From: Synergistaceae bacterium
Lineage (GTDB): Bacteria; Synergistota; Synergistia; Synergistales; Aminobacteriaceae
DNA: 48,143 bases
Assembly: GCA_031277095.1 (NCBI GenBank)
Contig: JAISLU010000043.1
Location: forward strand, 1 to 48,143
Direction: 5' to 3'
Positions within the stretch are counted from its first letter, which is position 1. Each line of letters opens with the position of its first letter. The translations under genes were made by a program, and so were the position numbers. Below are positions 25,233 through 33,510 of this stretch, piece after piece. The notes below the pieces were generated by a model. That model saw only the letters and a list, made by a program, of their open reading frames with translations. It made no database searches and was not told the DNA's origin.

Positions 25233-27158
25233 TTAATGCTTGTCCGTCAAGGCCAAATCCATAATATCGGCCAACCGGCGAGCGAAAAGCCCGGGATCGG
25301 CAACGGTGGCGCCGTCCAAAATCAGGGCCTGATCGTACAAAACCGCGGCGTAATCCTCCACTTTTTTGTCGTCGGCCCGAGACAGCTCCATCAAGCGGCG
25401 AATCACGGGATGCTCCGGGTTCAATTCCAGAATGCGCTTGCTCGGGGGGACATTTTGCCCCATCGCGCGCATCAGTTGTTCCATCTGCAAAGACATCGTG
25501 TTTTCGTCGCTCACGAGACACGCCGGCGAGGACGTCATACGGGCGGAAAGGCGCACGTCGCTCAACGCCTCGCTCATGGACTTCATGATTTTGTCCTTCA
25601 AAGGGGCAAAATCGGCCTCGAAACCCTCCAGTTTTTTCGACGTCTCCTTGCGCTCCGCCTCGGTCTCGGCCTGCACGGAGCTGGACCCCACGTTGAGAAA
25701 TTTCGTTTCTCCGTACTCGTGGGTTTGAGTCATTATAACCTCATCCACCGGATCCGTAAGCAACAAAACGTCATAGCCCTTCGCCGAAAACGCCTCCAGT
25801 TTAGGAGAGCCTTTCAATGTGGAAATATCCCGGCCCAGAAGGTAATAGATACCCTCCTGGTCGGGCTTCATACGGCTTTTATAGGTATCCAGCGTCGTCC
25901 ACTGGTCGCCGTCCGCGGAGCGGAACAGGGACAGCTCCAAGATCGTCTTCGCGTTTTCTCTGTCGTGAACGACGCCCTCTTTGAAGGCTCTGCCGAAAGC
26001 CGACCAGAAGGTTTCGTACTTCTCCCGCTCGCTCTCCAGCATCTTGCGAAAACTCGAAAAAAGTTTGCGCAGCGTGCTGCGGCGCATCACCCGGACCCGC
26101 TGGTCCTCCTGAAGGATCTCCCGGGATATATTGAGAGGCAGATCCTCCGAGTCGATGACTCCCTTGATGAAACGCAGATACTCTGGAATCAATTCCTTGC
26201 AGTCGTTCATGATAAAAACGCGTTTGATGTAAAGGCTGATGCCGCCGCTGCGGTCGTTCATGAAGAGGTCGAAGGGCGCCTGGCGGGGGATAAAAAGCAA
26301 TCCCCTGAAGTTGACCGACCCCTCTGCGTTGATGGCGACCCGAGTCAATGGCTCCTGCCAGTCGTGGGAAAGATGGCGGTAAAACTCGCGATACTCGTCC
26401 TCCGTGACCTCCCCTTCGGCCTTGTACCAAATCGCCTTTTGGGAGTTGATCACCTCGTCTTCGACGGTTTCTTTCTTGTCTTTCCACTTGGTGCAGTTCA
26501 TGACGATGGGGTAGCTGATGAAGTCGGAATATTTCTTGACGATATCCCGCAGCACCCATTCGTCCGTGTAATCTTTTTCTCCTTCTCCCTCATCTTCGCC
26601 GGGGGAACGGAGGTACAGCTTGACCGACGTACCGCACTCGGGGAGGGTCGCCTCCTCCAGCGTGTAGGAGCCGTCGCCCGAGGACTCGAACTTCCACGCC
26701 TCGGATGCCCCCAGTCGCCGGGAAACGAGTTCCACTTTGTCGGAAACCATGAAAGTGGAATAAAACCCCACCCCAAACTGGCCGATGAGCATCTCCTGCG
26801 CGGAGAGGGAATTTTTGCCGGCTTTGTCTGCGTCCTCTTTCGCGGCGTTGAGAAACTCTTTCGTCCCCGACTTGGCGATGGTGCCGATGTAGTTGACGAT
26901 TTCTTCGCGGCTCATCCCGATGCCGTTGTCGGTTATCGTGAGCGTTTTCTTCTCCTTGTCGCGCTCGATACGAATCCGCGCCTCGTATTCTCCGTACTCG
27001 TCGCTGGACAGCACCTCGATTCTTCGTTTGTCCAACGCGTCGGAAGCGTTCGAGATCAGCTCTCTCAAAAAAATTTCCTTGTTGGAGTACACGGAGTGGA
27101 TCATCATCTTCAAAAGCTCCGCGGCCTCCGATTGAAAAAAATGCGTTTCCTGTGCCAT
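25233..27158 (-). CDS. htpG: Hsp90-family chaperone HtpG
   Basis: An ATP-dependent dimeric chaperone of the cytosol. From ATG 27158 it has 641 residues, standard for bacterial HtpG. The N-terminal ATPase domain begins AQETHFFQSEAAELLKMM, and ELISNASDALDK, then ITDNGIGMSREE and GQFGVGFYS are the GHKL nucleotide-binding motifs. Middle and C-terminal dimerisation domains are complete. The start is supported by GAGGAGGT upstream; the frame continues 26 codons further but without a ribosome site. The leader has a hairpin that may interact with the ribosome site. Confidence 0.96.
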   Translation of the reverse strand: MAQETHFFQSEAAELLKMMIHSVYSNKEIFLRELISNASDALDKRRIEVLSSDEYGEYEARIRIERDKEKKTLTITDNGIGMSREEIVNYIGTIAKSGTKEFLNAAKEDADKAGKNSLSAQEMLIGQFGVGFYSTFMVSDKVELVSRRLGASEAWKFESSGDGSYTLEEATLPECGTSVKLYLRSPGEDEGEGEKDYTDEWVLRDIVKKYSDFISYPIVMNCTKWKDKKETVEDEVINSQKAIWYKAEGEVTEDEYREFYRHLSHDWQEPLTRVAINAEGSVNFRGLLFIPRQAPFDLFMNDRSGGISLYIKRVFIMNDCKELIPEYLRFIKGVIDSEDLPLNISREILQEDQRVRVMRRSTLRKLFSSFRKMLESEREKYETFWSAFGRAFKEGVVHDRENAKTILELSLFRSADGDQWTTLDTYKSRMKPDQEGIYYLLGRDISTLKGSPKLEAFSAKGYDVLLLTDPVDEVIMTQTHEYGETKFLNVGSSSVQAETEAERKETSKKLEGFEADFAPLKDKIMKSMSEALSDVRLSARMTSSPACLVSDENTMSLQMEQLMRAMGQNVPPSKRILELNPEHPVIRRLMELSRADDKKVEDYAAVLYDQALILDGATVADPGLFARRLADIMDLALTDKH

Positions 27159-27165
27159 CGCTCTT

Positions 27166-27207
27166 ACCTCCTCGAAACAAAAAGGGCTCCCTATCGAGGA
27201 ACCCTCT
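27166..27207 (-). promoter_or_regulatory. htpG leader with two competing structures
   Basis: On the reverse strand GGGTTCC/GGGAGCCC can form a hairpin followed by TTTTTG, a terminator-like element. Alternatively TTCCTCGA (27201-27194) can pair with TCGAGGAG (27175-27168), which contains part of the Shine-Dalgarno sequence. The two are mutually exclusive, so the leader could act as a switch or RNA thermometer. This is inferred from base pairing only. Confidence 0.4.
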
Positions 27208-27221
27208 TTACATTTTTTTAA

Positions 27222-27249
27222 ATTATATCTCTTCAACGAGGAGACGCAA
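27222..27249 (-). promoter_or_regulatory. htpG promoter
   Basis: Reverse strand: a perfect TATAAT (27227-27222), and TTGCGT (27249-27244) 16 bases upstream as a weak -35. No CIRCE-type repeat was seen around it. Confidence 0.55.
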
Positions 27250-27411
27250 CGGCCGAAAATTCCCCCGCGCTTCTCCTGCTCACAATCCCTGCGAGGCGAG
27301 GAACCTGACGCCGATGAGCAAGCCGCCTTTGCCCGGCGGATCGATCACAATGAACCCTCCAGCGAAAATACGCAGCGAAAATTAGATCCGAAAATTAGAT
27401 TCGGAAATCTT

Positions 27412-27909
27412 TTAATCTGCTCTCGCGTCTTTTTGCCCTTCAGACGTATTCTCCGGGTTGTCATGGACGCGCTCGCGTTTCTGCATGGTGTCCCGGATGG
27501 CGTGGGGGCTCGGCATGTTGCTGACGATGATCTCATACTCGTCCGTGCCGGGAGAGGCCACAAGGATTTCCCCCGTGTTCAGGATACGCTCTATGATGCT
27601 TTGCTTCACCTGAATCGTTTTGATGTTTTTGGTGCTGATTTCAATGGAATGCCGCCCGATAAAACCTTTTTCAAGGGCGATTTCGTCGGACTTCACGATC
27701 AGCATGACCCGAAAGCGCCGATAGGTCATGTCCCCGCCGGCGTAAAGAACCAATATCAAAAAGGCGCCCCAGATCATACCTTGGGAAAAGTTTGTGTTCA
27801 TGGAAAAATACGCGGCCACAAGGAAAAAAATCACCATCGCCGCTATGTGCCAGTAAAAACTTCTCCAGGCCGGTCTGTATCGCTGCTCCGTAAAATTTTG
27901 TTCATCCAT
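27412..27909 (-). CDS. Membrane protein with bacterial PH domain (DUF304-like)
   Basis: 165 residues from ATG 27909, which follows GAGGAGAGGG; an upstream in-frame ATG (28017) lies in repeat sequence. Two membrane helices (about residues 20-37 and 42-60) are followed by a domain reading VMLIVKSDEIALEKGFIGR, IEISTKNIKTIQVKQSIIERILNTGEILV and DEYEIIVSNMPSP. This is the pattern of the membrane-flanked bPH2 domain (YdbS/YdbT-like). The C-terminus is charged and disordered. The function of such proteins is poorly known; a membrane or scaffold role is likely. It is a single gene between htpG and the Nudix gene. Confidence 0.75.
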   Translation of the reverse strand: MDEQNFTEQRYRPAWRSFYWHIAAMVIFFLVAAYFSMNTNFSQGMIWGAFLILVLYAGGDMTYRRFRVMLIVKSDEIALEKGFIGRHSIEISTKNIKTIQVKQSIIERILNTGEILVASPGTDEYEIIVSNMPSPHAIRDTMQKRERVHDNPENTSEGQKDARAD

Positions 27910-27959
27910 ATTTTTTCCCTCTCCTCGTTTTATCGATTGACGTTTATCAATTAAAAACA

Positions 27960-27990
27960 CGCTTCTAAAGACACGCTTCAAGACACGTTT
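27960..27990 (-). repeat. Short repeat upstream of the PH-domain gene
   Basis: ACACGCTTCTAAAG, ACACGCTTCAAG and ACACGTTTAC are three imperfect copies. They lie in the leader of the PH-domain gene. Confidence 0.5.
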
Positions 27991-28050
27991 ACATCCGCAA
28001 TTGACATTGGCCTCCATTATAGCAATTTTTCAGAGGGACAAGGGAGAGAT

Positions 28051-28512
28051 TCAATTTTTCTCTTCCCTGACGATGGAGATTTCGATGGGAAAGTTTCGTT
28101 TCAAAATGTCGGGGAACAAGCGGACGTAAAAAGGGTGAATGCCGGGCAGAGAAAGGCTTTTTTCGTTATCGACCCAAAAGAGTTCTCCTTCTTCCGAGGG
28201 CCGAAGCTCCCCCTGGAAGTCGCTGCAGACGAAATAGTTGGATAGGTACTCCATCTTGTCCCCGGGACGGTAAGCGTGAAGAATGCCCGCAAACTCCATG
28301 TTTTTCAAAACATAGCCGGTTTCCTCGAACATCTCGCGGGCACAGGCCTCCCTCAGGTTTTCGCCCCGCCTTTTCCGTCCGCCGGGCACGGTGATTTCTC
28401 CTTTGTAGGGCTCATTGGCCCTTCGGATCAGCAAAATTTTGCCGTCTTTCATCAAAAAACAAAAGACGATCAACGCGGTATAGCCATAATCTTCCCAGGA
28501 TTCCCCACTCAC
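28051..28512 (-). CDS. Nudix hydrolase
   Basis: Cleaves nucleoside diphosphates linked to another moiety. The Nudix box, G-x5-E-x7-REMFEETGY, is complete and the neighbouring PGGRKRRGENLREA fits. The start chosen is GTG 28512, just after GGGGGA, giving 153 residues. The frame could extend to ATG 28614, but those 34 codons are made of AT-rich repeats unlike protein-coding sequence. Specificity (for example ADP-ribose or 8-oxo-dGTP) cannot be inferred from the box alone. It lies 103 bases from the TtcA-like gene on the same strand, so co-transcription is possible. Confidence 0.82.
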   Translation of the reverse strand: MSGESWEDYGYTALIVFCFLMKDGKILLIRRANEPYKGEITVPGGRKRRGENLREACAREMFEETGYVLKNMEFAGILHAYRPGDKMEYLSNYFVCSDFQGELRPSEEGELFWVDNEKSLSLPGIHPFYVRLFPDILKRNFPIEISIVREEKN

Positions 28513-28552
28513 GAAACATCCCCCGCCTCTCGATCTAACTAAGTCTTTGACA

Positions 28553-28618
28553 TTCAATCTCGACTCAATCTCGACTTGAATTTTAACTTTGATTTTAACA
28601 TTCCACTTTAACATTCAA
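28553..28618 (-). repeat. AT-rich imperfect repeats upstream of the Nudix gene
   Basis: GAGATTGAGTCGAGATTGAATG and AATGTTAAA-type units recur across the gap from the TtcA-like stop codon to the Nudix start. They inflate the apparent length of the Nudix frame. Confidence 0.6.
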
Positions 28619-29370
28619 CTTGGGCGGTCAGGTTTTTCGGTCACGCGCCAACGGTCGGAGGCGTCGAGGTTTTTGAGGGCGTTGGCCACGTTGGCGAAAA
28701 TGTCGGGAACACGTTCCTTCATTTCGACCAGCATCTCTTTGGTGCGCTGACGCTCCGTCCTGCCCGCGTAGGGGCAGGCGCCCAGCAGAATAGGCAGCTC
28801 CAAGCGGCGGGCCTCCGCGACGATGGAGGTCTCGCGGGCGTAGACAAGGGGGCGGATCACCTCGATACCCGTCCTGTCCTGCAGAAACCTGGGCTGAAAA
28901 CTTCTGGCCCGTCCGGCGCGAAAGAGGTTCATAAAAAACGTCTCCACCGCGTCGTCCAGGTTGTGGCCCAGCGCCAATTTGTTGAACCCCTGGTCGCGAG
29001 CGCGGGAATTGAGCATTCCGCGCCTCAGATTCGCGCAAAAGCTGCAGGGCGAACGTTCGTTCCGGCCCTGGATGATCTCGATGATGGGATGCCGCAGGAC
29101 CATGTAAGGGACGCCCCGGGCGCGACAATAGTCCTCCAAGTGCGACACGTCCATGCCGGTCAGGGCCACGGTGCAGGCCGCGAGTTCGAAAGGAACGGGG
29201 CTGCGGCGGCGGAATTCCGAAAGGGCATGCAGCAACACCAAGCTGTCCTTTCCGCCGGACAACCCCAAGACGATCCTGTCGCCCTCCCCGATCATGGAAA
29301 AATCGCTCAGGGCCCGGCCCACACTGCGCCGCAGGGAATGGGCAAGAGAGTCAGTCCAACGGGGATTCAT
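28615..29370 (-). CDS. ttcA: TtcA-like tRNA 2-thiolation protein
   Basis: A PP-loop ATPase that adenylates a tRNA base (cytidine 32 for TtcA) before sulfur transfer. The PP-loop is LSGGKDS. CSFCANLRRG supplies a CxxC pair and ACPYAGRTERQR a third Cys, the arrangement that holds the iron-sulfur cluster in TtcA. ALGHNLDDAVETFFMN is the family's central motif. ATG 29370 is chosen with AGAGGTG upstream, giving 251 residues, shorter than E. coli TtcA. The long frame upstream is a shadow of creD. The gene lies 47 bases after creD on the same strand. Confidence 0.8.
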   Translation of the reverse strand: MNPRWTDSLAHSLRRSVGRALSDFSMIGEGDRIVLGLSGGKDSLVLLHALSEFRRRSPVPFELAACTVALTGMDVSHLEDYCRARGVPYMVLRHPIIEIIQGRNERSPCSFCANLRRGMLNSRARDQGFNKLALGHNLDDAVETFFMNLFRAGRARSFQPRFLQDRTGIEVIRPLVYARETSIVAEARRLELPILLGACPYAGRTERQRTKEMLVEMKERVPDIFANVANALKNLDASDRWRVTEKPDRPS

Positions 29371-29417
29371 CTCTTTGACACCTCTGAATACCTCCTGAAC
29401 ACCCATGAACACCTTTT

Positions 29418-31022
29418 TCAAGAATCCTGAGCCGTTGAATTCTCCGGCTGATTCATGTTTCTCGTGACCGTCATGAGCGCAGCGATCGCGGCCAGGAGAA
29501 TGACGCTTCCAGCAAGCAGCGAATAATCTTCCATCCGCAGAATGAAGAAGAGCAGGAGATACAGCACCCCTTGAAGGCCAATCACCCTCATGGGCCGCCG
29601 GTGCCTCAAAGCCGAACCCACGTAGACGGCGGTCATGGACATATTGACGAGGGCGGCGGCGAGGTAGGCCGCCGTGAATCCGATGTGTTCCGAAAGGGCC
29701 AGCAGCGTAAGGTAAAACATCGACAGCCCGAGGCCGATGACGCAATACTGGATTATTCCGAGCTTTGTTTTATTCCTCATGAGCGAGCCGTTTTCAAAGA
29801 TCACGACGCCGAGAAACGTGAGGGTTATAAACAGCGCCGCGTGTTTGGCCGCCCTGATCAAAAGCGAATAATGGAATACCGGCTCGAAGAACTCCACTCC
29901 CGCGACGTACTCCGTCAGTTGGTATCTGGCGGTCTCGATATTCGATTCGAAGCTATACCTCGCCTCGGGGCGCGTAACGGGATTCCACATCTCCATATCC
30001 CCCACCTGGGGATAATTTCTGACGAGATTGGGTATGTTCCATACCGCCGAAAATCCCTCGTTCGTGACCTCGCGAAAAGACGGAAGACCGGAACCTTTGA
30101 AACTGGGATGCGGCCATTCGGAAGAGATACGGAACTGATTCACGACCCCGACAGGAGCGAAGAACAAACTCTCCGAGCCTCCTATGGACAACCGAAAGCT
30201 GAACTCGATGGGTTTATCGATCCCAAAGGACGGGATATCGCACAAACCCGAGAACCCTGTGGACAAGACATCGACCCCTCCTGTGCCGGGCAGAAATTTG
30301 AGCTTCTTCCCCGACAGGGTCAATTCGCTGATGTCGCGGATCGCCTTGGTACTGGAAAGTCCCACCGCGATCTCCGCCTCGCCCCAGCGTATTTCCGTTA
30401 TATGCTGCCTCAGCCCCGCCACTTCGGGCTTTGCGAAGAACCCGGTGACCGTCATGTCGGCCGTGTAGACGCGGGTCGAATAGATGCCCCGGGTCCGTAC
30501 CTCCGTGGAGACTCTGGCGTCGATGCTCAGTTCTTCCGGCAAAACGAGGGCCCTATGGCTGCTCTCGACCGTGCGGACAACCTCTTTGGTGGTCCGGTCG
30601 CTGCTGCGCGCCTGTTCCAGCGCCAGCTCGGCCGCCGAAAGAGGGACGTTCTCGGACACCTGGTATCTGACGATATACGGTATCGACATGACCGGCCCCA
30701 CGACGGTCTGAGACTCCCCCCACGTGGACGATATCCCTTCGACAACGTCCATATAGCGTCTGTATCGCTCCATCGTAAGGTCGTAGATGAAATCGATGGG
30801 AATGACCATGAGCCCGGCCACCCCGCAGACGACAAGAATCCTCAAGACAATCGAAGTCTTTTGGGGCAAGCGCTTTAAAGGGCGCAAGTCTCCCCACCGG
30901 GGCATAGCCTCGCTGTCGCGGGCGGCGGCGCGCAGGCAAAGCCATACGACGGTGAGCCCCGCCACGGAAAGAGCGAGGATCAGGAAAGCCCAAAAAGCAA
31001 TCAAAAGCATCTTATCGAACAC
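29418..31022 (-). CDS. creD: CreD-family inner-membrane protein
   Basis: About 534 residues. One N-terminal helix, then a second near residue 70, a large periplasmic region (about 90-380), and a cluster of C-terminal helices. VGPVMSIPYIV and the RAAKHAALFITLTFLGVVIFE segment match CreD, an envelope protein under CreBC control in enterobacteria and tied to colicin tolerance and beta-lactam response. GTG 31022 is preferred because GGAGG (31035-31031) sits eight bases before it; the ATG at 31037 overlaps that ribosome site. No creBC genes are visible, so regulation here is unknown. Confidence 0.82.
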   Translation of the reverse strand: MFDKMLLIAFWAFLILALSVAGLTVVWLCLRAAARDSEAMPRWGDLRPLKRLPQKTSIVLRILVVCGVAGLMVIPIDFIYDLTMERYRRYMDVVEGISSTWGESQTVVGPVMSIPYIVRYQVSENVPLSAAELALEQARSSDRTTKEVVRTVESSHRALVLPEELSIDARVSTEVRTRGIYSTRVYTADMTVTGFFAKPEVAGLRQHITEIRWGEAEIAVGLSSTKAIRDISELTLSGKKLKFLPGTGGVDVLSTGFSGLCDIPSFGIDKPIEFSFRLSIGGSESLFFAPVGVVNQFRISSEWPHPSFKGSGLPSFREVTNEGFSAVWNIPNLVRNYPQVGDMEMWNPVTRPEARYSFESNIETARYQLTEYVAGVEFFEPVFHYSLLIRAAKHAALFITLTFLGVVIFENGSLMRNKTKLGIIQYCVIGLGLSMFYLTLLALSEHIGFTAAYLAAALVNMSMTAVYVGSALRHRRPMRVIGLQGVLYLLLFFILRMEDYSLLAGSVILLAAIAALMTVTRNMNQPENSTAQDS

Positions 31023-31039
31023 AGCCACCGCCTCCATAT

Positions 31040-31134
31040 GTAACGTTATGTAACGTTTACGACTGTAACGTTTACGACCCTTTCAAACCCAATACGAGGT
31101 TTGAATGTGAGTGTGAATATGAGTGTGAATATGA
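31040..31134. repeat. Two repeat clusters in the creD-uvrB gap
   Basis: GTAACGTTTACGACY repeats in tandem (31040-31079), and GTGAATATGA-type units recur three times (31102-31134). They lie between the divergent creD and uvrB genes. Confidence 0.65.
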
Positions 31135-31203
31135 TCAATATACATCCTGCAAGTCATTCCAACAAGGCCGCGCCCTTCGCCGCGCCACAGTTTTCCGCGC
31201 CGG

Positions 31204-31253
31204 GTTCGCATATCTCGAGTTCGCATATCTTTGGTGCGTTATTGCGTTATAAT
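31204..31253 (+). promoter_or_regulatory. uvrB promoter region with 12-bp direct repeat
   Basis: TATAAT (31248-31253) is a perfect -10. The expected -35 position (31225-31230, ATATCT) is poor but lies within the second copy of GTTCGCATATCT; copies start at 31204 and 31219. The repeats could be sites for an activator or a damage-response regulator. Confidence 0.45.
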
Positions 31254-31276
31254 GTGGGCGCTAGAGGGAGGTTGTG

Positions 31277-33397
31277 ATGTTGATACAAAAGAATTTCGTG
31301 CTGCATTCCGAGTGGCCGCCGGCGGGGGATCAACCGGAAGCCATCCAGGCGCTGACCCGGGGCTTGATGGAAGGTAACCGTTATCAGACGCTGCTGGGGG
31401 TCACGGGCAGCGGTAAAACCTTCACGATGGCCAACGTCGTCGCCAACGTCAATCGCCCGACTCTGGTGCTGGCTCACAACAAAACATTGGCGGCGCAGCT
31501 CTACAGCGAATTCAAACTTTTCTTCCCGGAGAACGCCGTACACTATTTCGTCAGTTATTACGACTATTACCAGCCCGAGGCCTATATCCCCTCCAGTGAC
31601 ACGTATATCGAGAAAGACGCCTCGATCAACGACCGGATCGAGAAATTGCGCCTGGCGGCGACGAAGGCCCTCGTTGAGCGGCGGGACGTCCTGGTGGTGG
31701 CCAGCGTCTCCTGCATCTACGGCTTGGGCAAACGGGAGAACTACGAGGCGGCCATATTCCCCTTCGCCGAGGGCGACCGATGGGAACACCGCGCGTTCAT
31801 GCAGCACCTGATAGAGAACTACTACGAGCGCAACGACCATGTTCTGGAGGCGGGGAAATTCCGCGTCCGGGGGGACACCATAGAAATCTTTCCGGCCTAC
31901 GACGAAAATTGCATCCGTGTGACGTTTTTCGACGACGAGATCGAGCGCATCGACCTGATTCACCCCGTGACGGGCAAGAGCTTGGAGCGTCTGCCCGAGT
32001 CCTCTATTTTCCCCGCGCAGCACTACGTCACCCAGACCGACTCCATCGAGCGGTCGAAGCCCCTGATCGAAGCCGAGATGGAGCAGATGGTGGAGCGGTT
32101 CACCCGCGAGGGAAAATTTCTCGAGGCCCAAAGGATACGTATGCGCACCCGCTACGACCTGGAAATGCTGACGGAGGTGGGGTACTGCTCCGGGATAGAG
32201 AACTACTCCCGCTACCGGGACGGGCGCGAGGCCGGGGACCCTCCGGGGACTTTGGTGGATTTCTTTCCCGACGATTTCTTGATGATCGTGGACGAATCCC
32301 ACATCACTCTGCCCCAGGTGCGGGGCATGTTCAACGGAGACCGGGCGCGGAAGGTGGTCCTGGTGGACAACGGTTTTCGCCTTCCCTCCTGTCTGGACAA
32401 CAGGCCCCTGGAATGGCACGAGTTCGAGGGCAAGATGCGCACGGCGGTCTTCGTTTCGGCCACCCCCGGCGATTACGAAATCGACAACTCCGCGCGCCTT
32501 GTGGAGCAGGTGATACGCCCCACGGGGGTCGTGGATCCGGAGGTCGAGATTCTCCCCGCCACGGGCCAGGTCGATGACCTGGTGGAGCGGCTGCGCACCG
32601 TGGCGGAGAAAAAAGAAAGAGCGCTGGTCCTCACCTTGACGAAAAAGTCGTCTGAGGACCTGGCCGAATACCTTCGGGAACTGCAATTCAAAGTCAAGTA
32701 CATCCACTCGGAGCTGAACACTTTCGAAAGAGCGGAGCTGATTCGCGACCTTCGCAGGGGCGACATTCAGATTCTGGTGGGCATCAACCTGCTCCGGGAA
32801 GGTATGGACCTGCCGGAGGTGTCCCTCGTGGCGATTTTGGACGCGGACCGCGAGGGCTATCTGCGCTCGTACCGCTCGTTGATTCAGATCATGGGCCGAG
32901 CTGCCCGCAACATCCACAGCAAGGTCTACCTCTACGCGGACAAGGAGACCGAGAGCATCCGAAAATCCGTGGAGGAAACCCGGAGGAGACGTCAAAAACA
33001 GCTCGATTTCAACGAACTGCATGGAATCGTACCCCGGAACATCGAAAAAGAGGTCACGAACCTCCTGCCCCAGGAGCTGCTGGAGGCGTATTCGCTGGAT
33101 CCCCTCGTCTCCCGAGCCGATAATGACACCCAACCGGCCCTCTCCCTTCAAGACCTGGAACGCGCCATGTGGGAGGCCGTGGAAAAACTGGACTTCGAGC
33201 GCGCGGCCGCTTTGCGCGACCTGATCGCCGGAAAGCAAACGGACTGGAAACCCTCGCCTCGGAAACCCGGCCGCAGACCCTCCGGTCGAAAGCCCGCGAA
33301 TCAGAAAGCCACAAATCAAAAAGCTAAAATCAAAAAAAACCAGGCGCCCCAAAAAGATCCCGGCGGCGCTGAAAGCGGCGAAGCCCTAAAGCGGTGA
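31277..33397 (+). CDS. uvrB: Excinuclease ABC subunit B
   Basis: The damage-verifying helicase of nucleotide excision repair; it receives DNA from UvrA and recruits UvrC. GVTGSGKTFT is Walker A. FVSYYDYYQPEAY is the beta-hairpin region, IVDESHITLPQ the DEAD-like motif, and QIMGRAARN the last helicase motif. The C-terminal UVR domain (LQDLERAMWEAVEKLDFERAA) is present and is followed by an unusual basic tail of Lys/Arg/Pro repeats. ATG 31277 follows GGGAGG; a GTG three bases before is too close to it. The protein has 706 residues, about 30 more than typical because of the tail. Confidence 0.97.
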   Translation: MLIQKNFVLHSEWPPAGDQPEAIQALTRGLMEGNRYQTLLGVTGSGKTFTMANVVANVNRPTLVLAHNKTLAAQLYSEFKLFFPENAVHYFVSYYDYYQPEAYIPSSDTYIEKDASINDRIEKLRLAATKALVERRDVLVVASVSCIYGLGKRENYEAAIFPFAEGDRWEHRAFMQHLIENYYERNDHVLEAGKFRVRGDTIEIFPAYDENCIRVTFFDDEIERIDLIHPVTGKSLERLPESSIFPAQHYVTQTDSIERSKPLIEAEMEQMVERFTREGKFLEAQRIRMRTRYDLEMLTEVGYCSGIENYSRYRDGREAGDPPGTLVDFFPDDFLMIVDESHITLPQVRGMFNGDRARKVVLVDNGFRLPSCLDNRPLEWHEFEGKMRTAVFVSATPGDYEIDNSARLVEQVIRPTGVVDPEVEILPATGQVDDLVERLRTVAEKKERALVLTLTKKSSEDLAEYLRELQFKVKYIHSELNTFERAELIRDLRRGDIQILVGINLLREGMDLPEVSLVAILDADREGYLRSYRSLIQIMGRAARNIHSKVYLYADKETESIRKSVEETRRRRQKQLDFNELHGIVPRNIEKEVTNLLPQELLEAYSLDPLVSRADNDTQPALSLQDLERAMWEAVEKLDFERAAALRDLIAGKQTDWKPSPRKPGRRPSGRKPANQKATNQKAKIKKNQAPQKDPGGAESGEALKR

Positions 33398-33447
33398 AAA
33401 GCTCGAATACCCAGAGCGATACGCGGAACGAATCGTCTTTTTTGGCC

Positions 33448-33453
33448 TATAAT
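33448..33453 (+). promoter_or_regulatory. Possible -10 element for dxs
   Basis: A perfect TATAAT follows CC, about 55 bases before the dxs start, in an AT-rich gap with short AATTTA repeats. No convincing -35 was found. Confidence 0.35.
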
Positions 33454-33510
33454 GTTTTCATCATTTAGAATTTAAAATTAAGAATTTAGAGCAAGCGAGG
33501 ACTTTATCTC

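Noticed and set aside
29371-29745. N-terminal extension of the TtcA-like protein
   Set aside because: The extra 125 codons lie in another frame over the creD 3' end and have no TtcA similarity.
31204-31260. LexA/SOS box before uvrB
   Set aside because: No GAAC-N4-GTTC or CTG-N10-CAG pattern was found. Only the 12-bp direct repeat remains.
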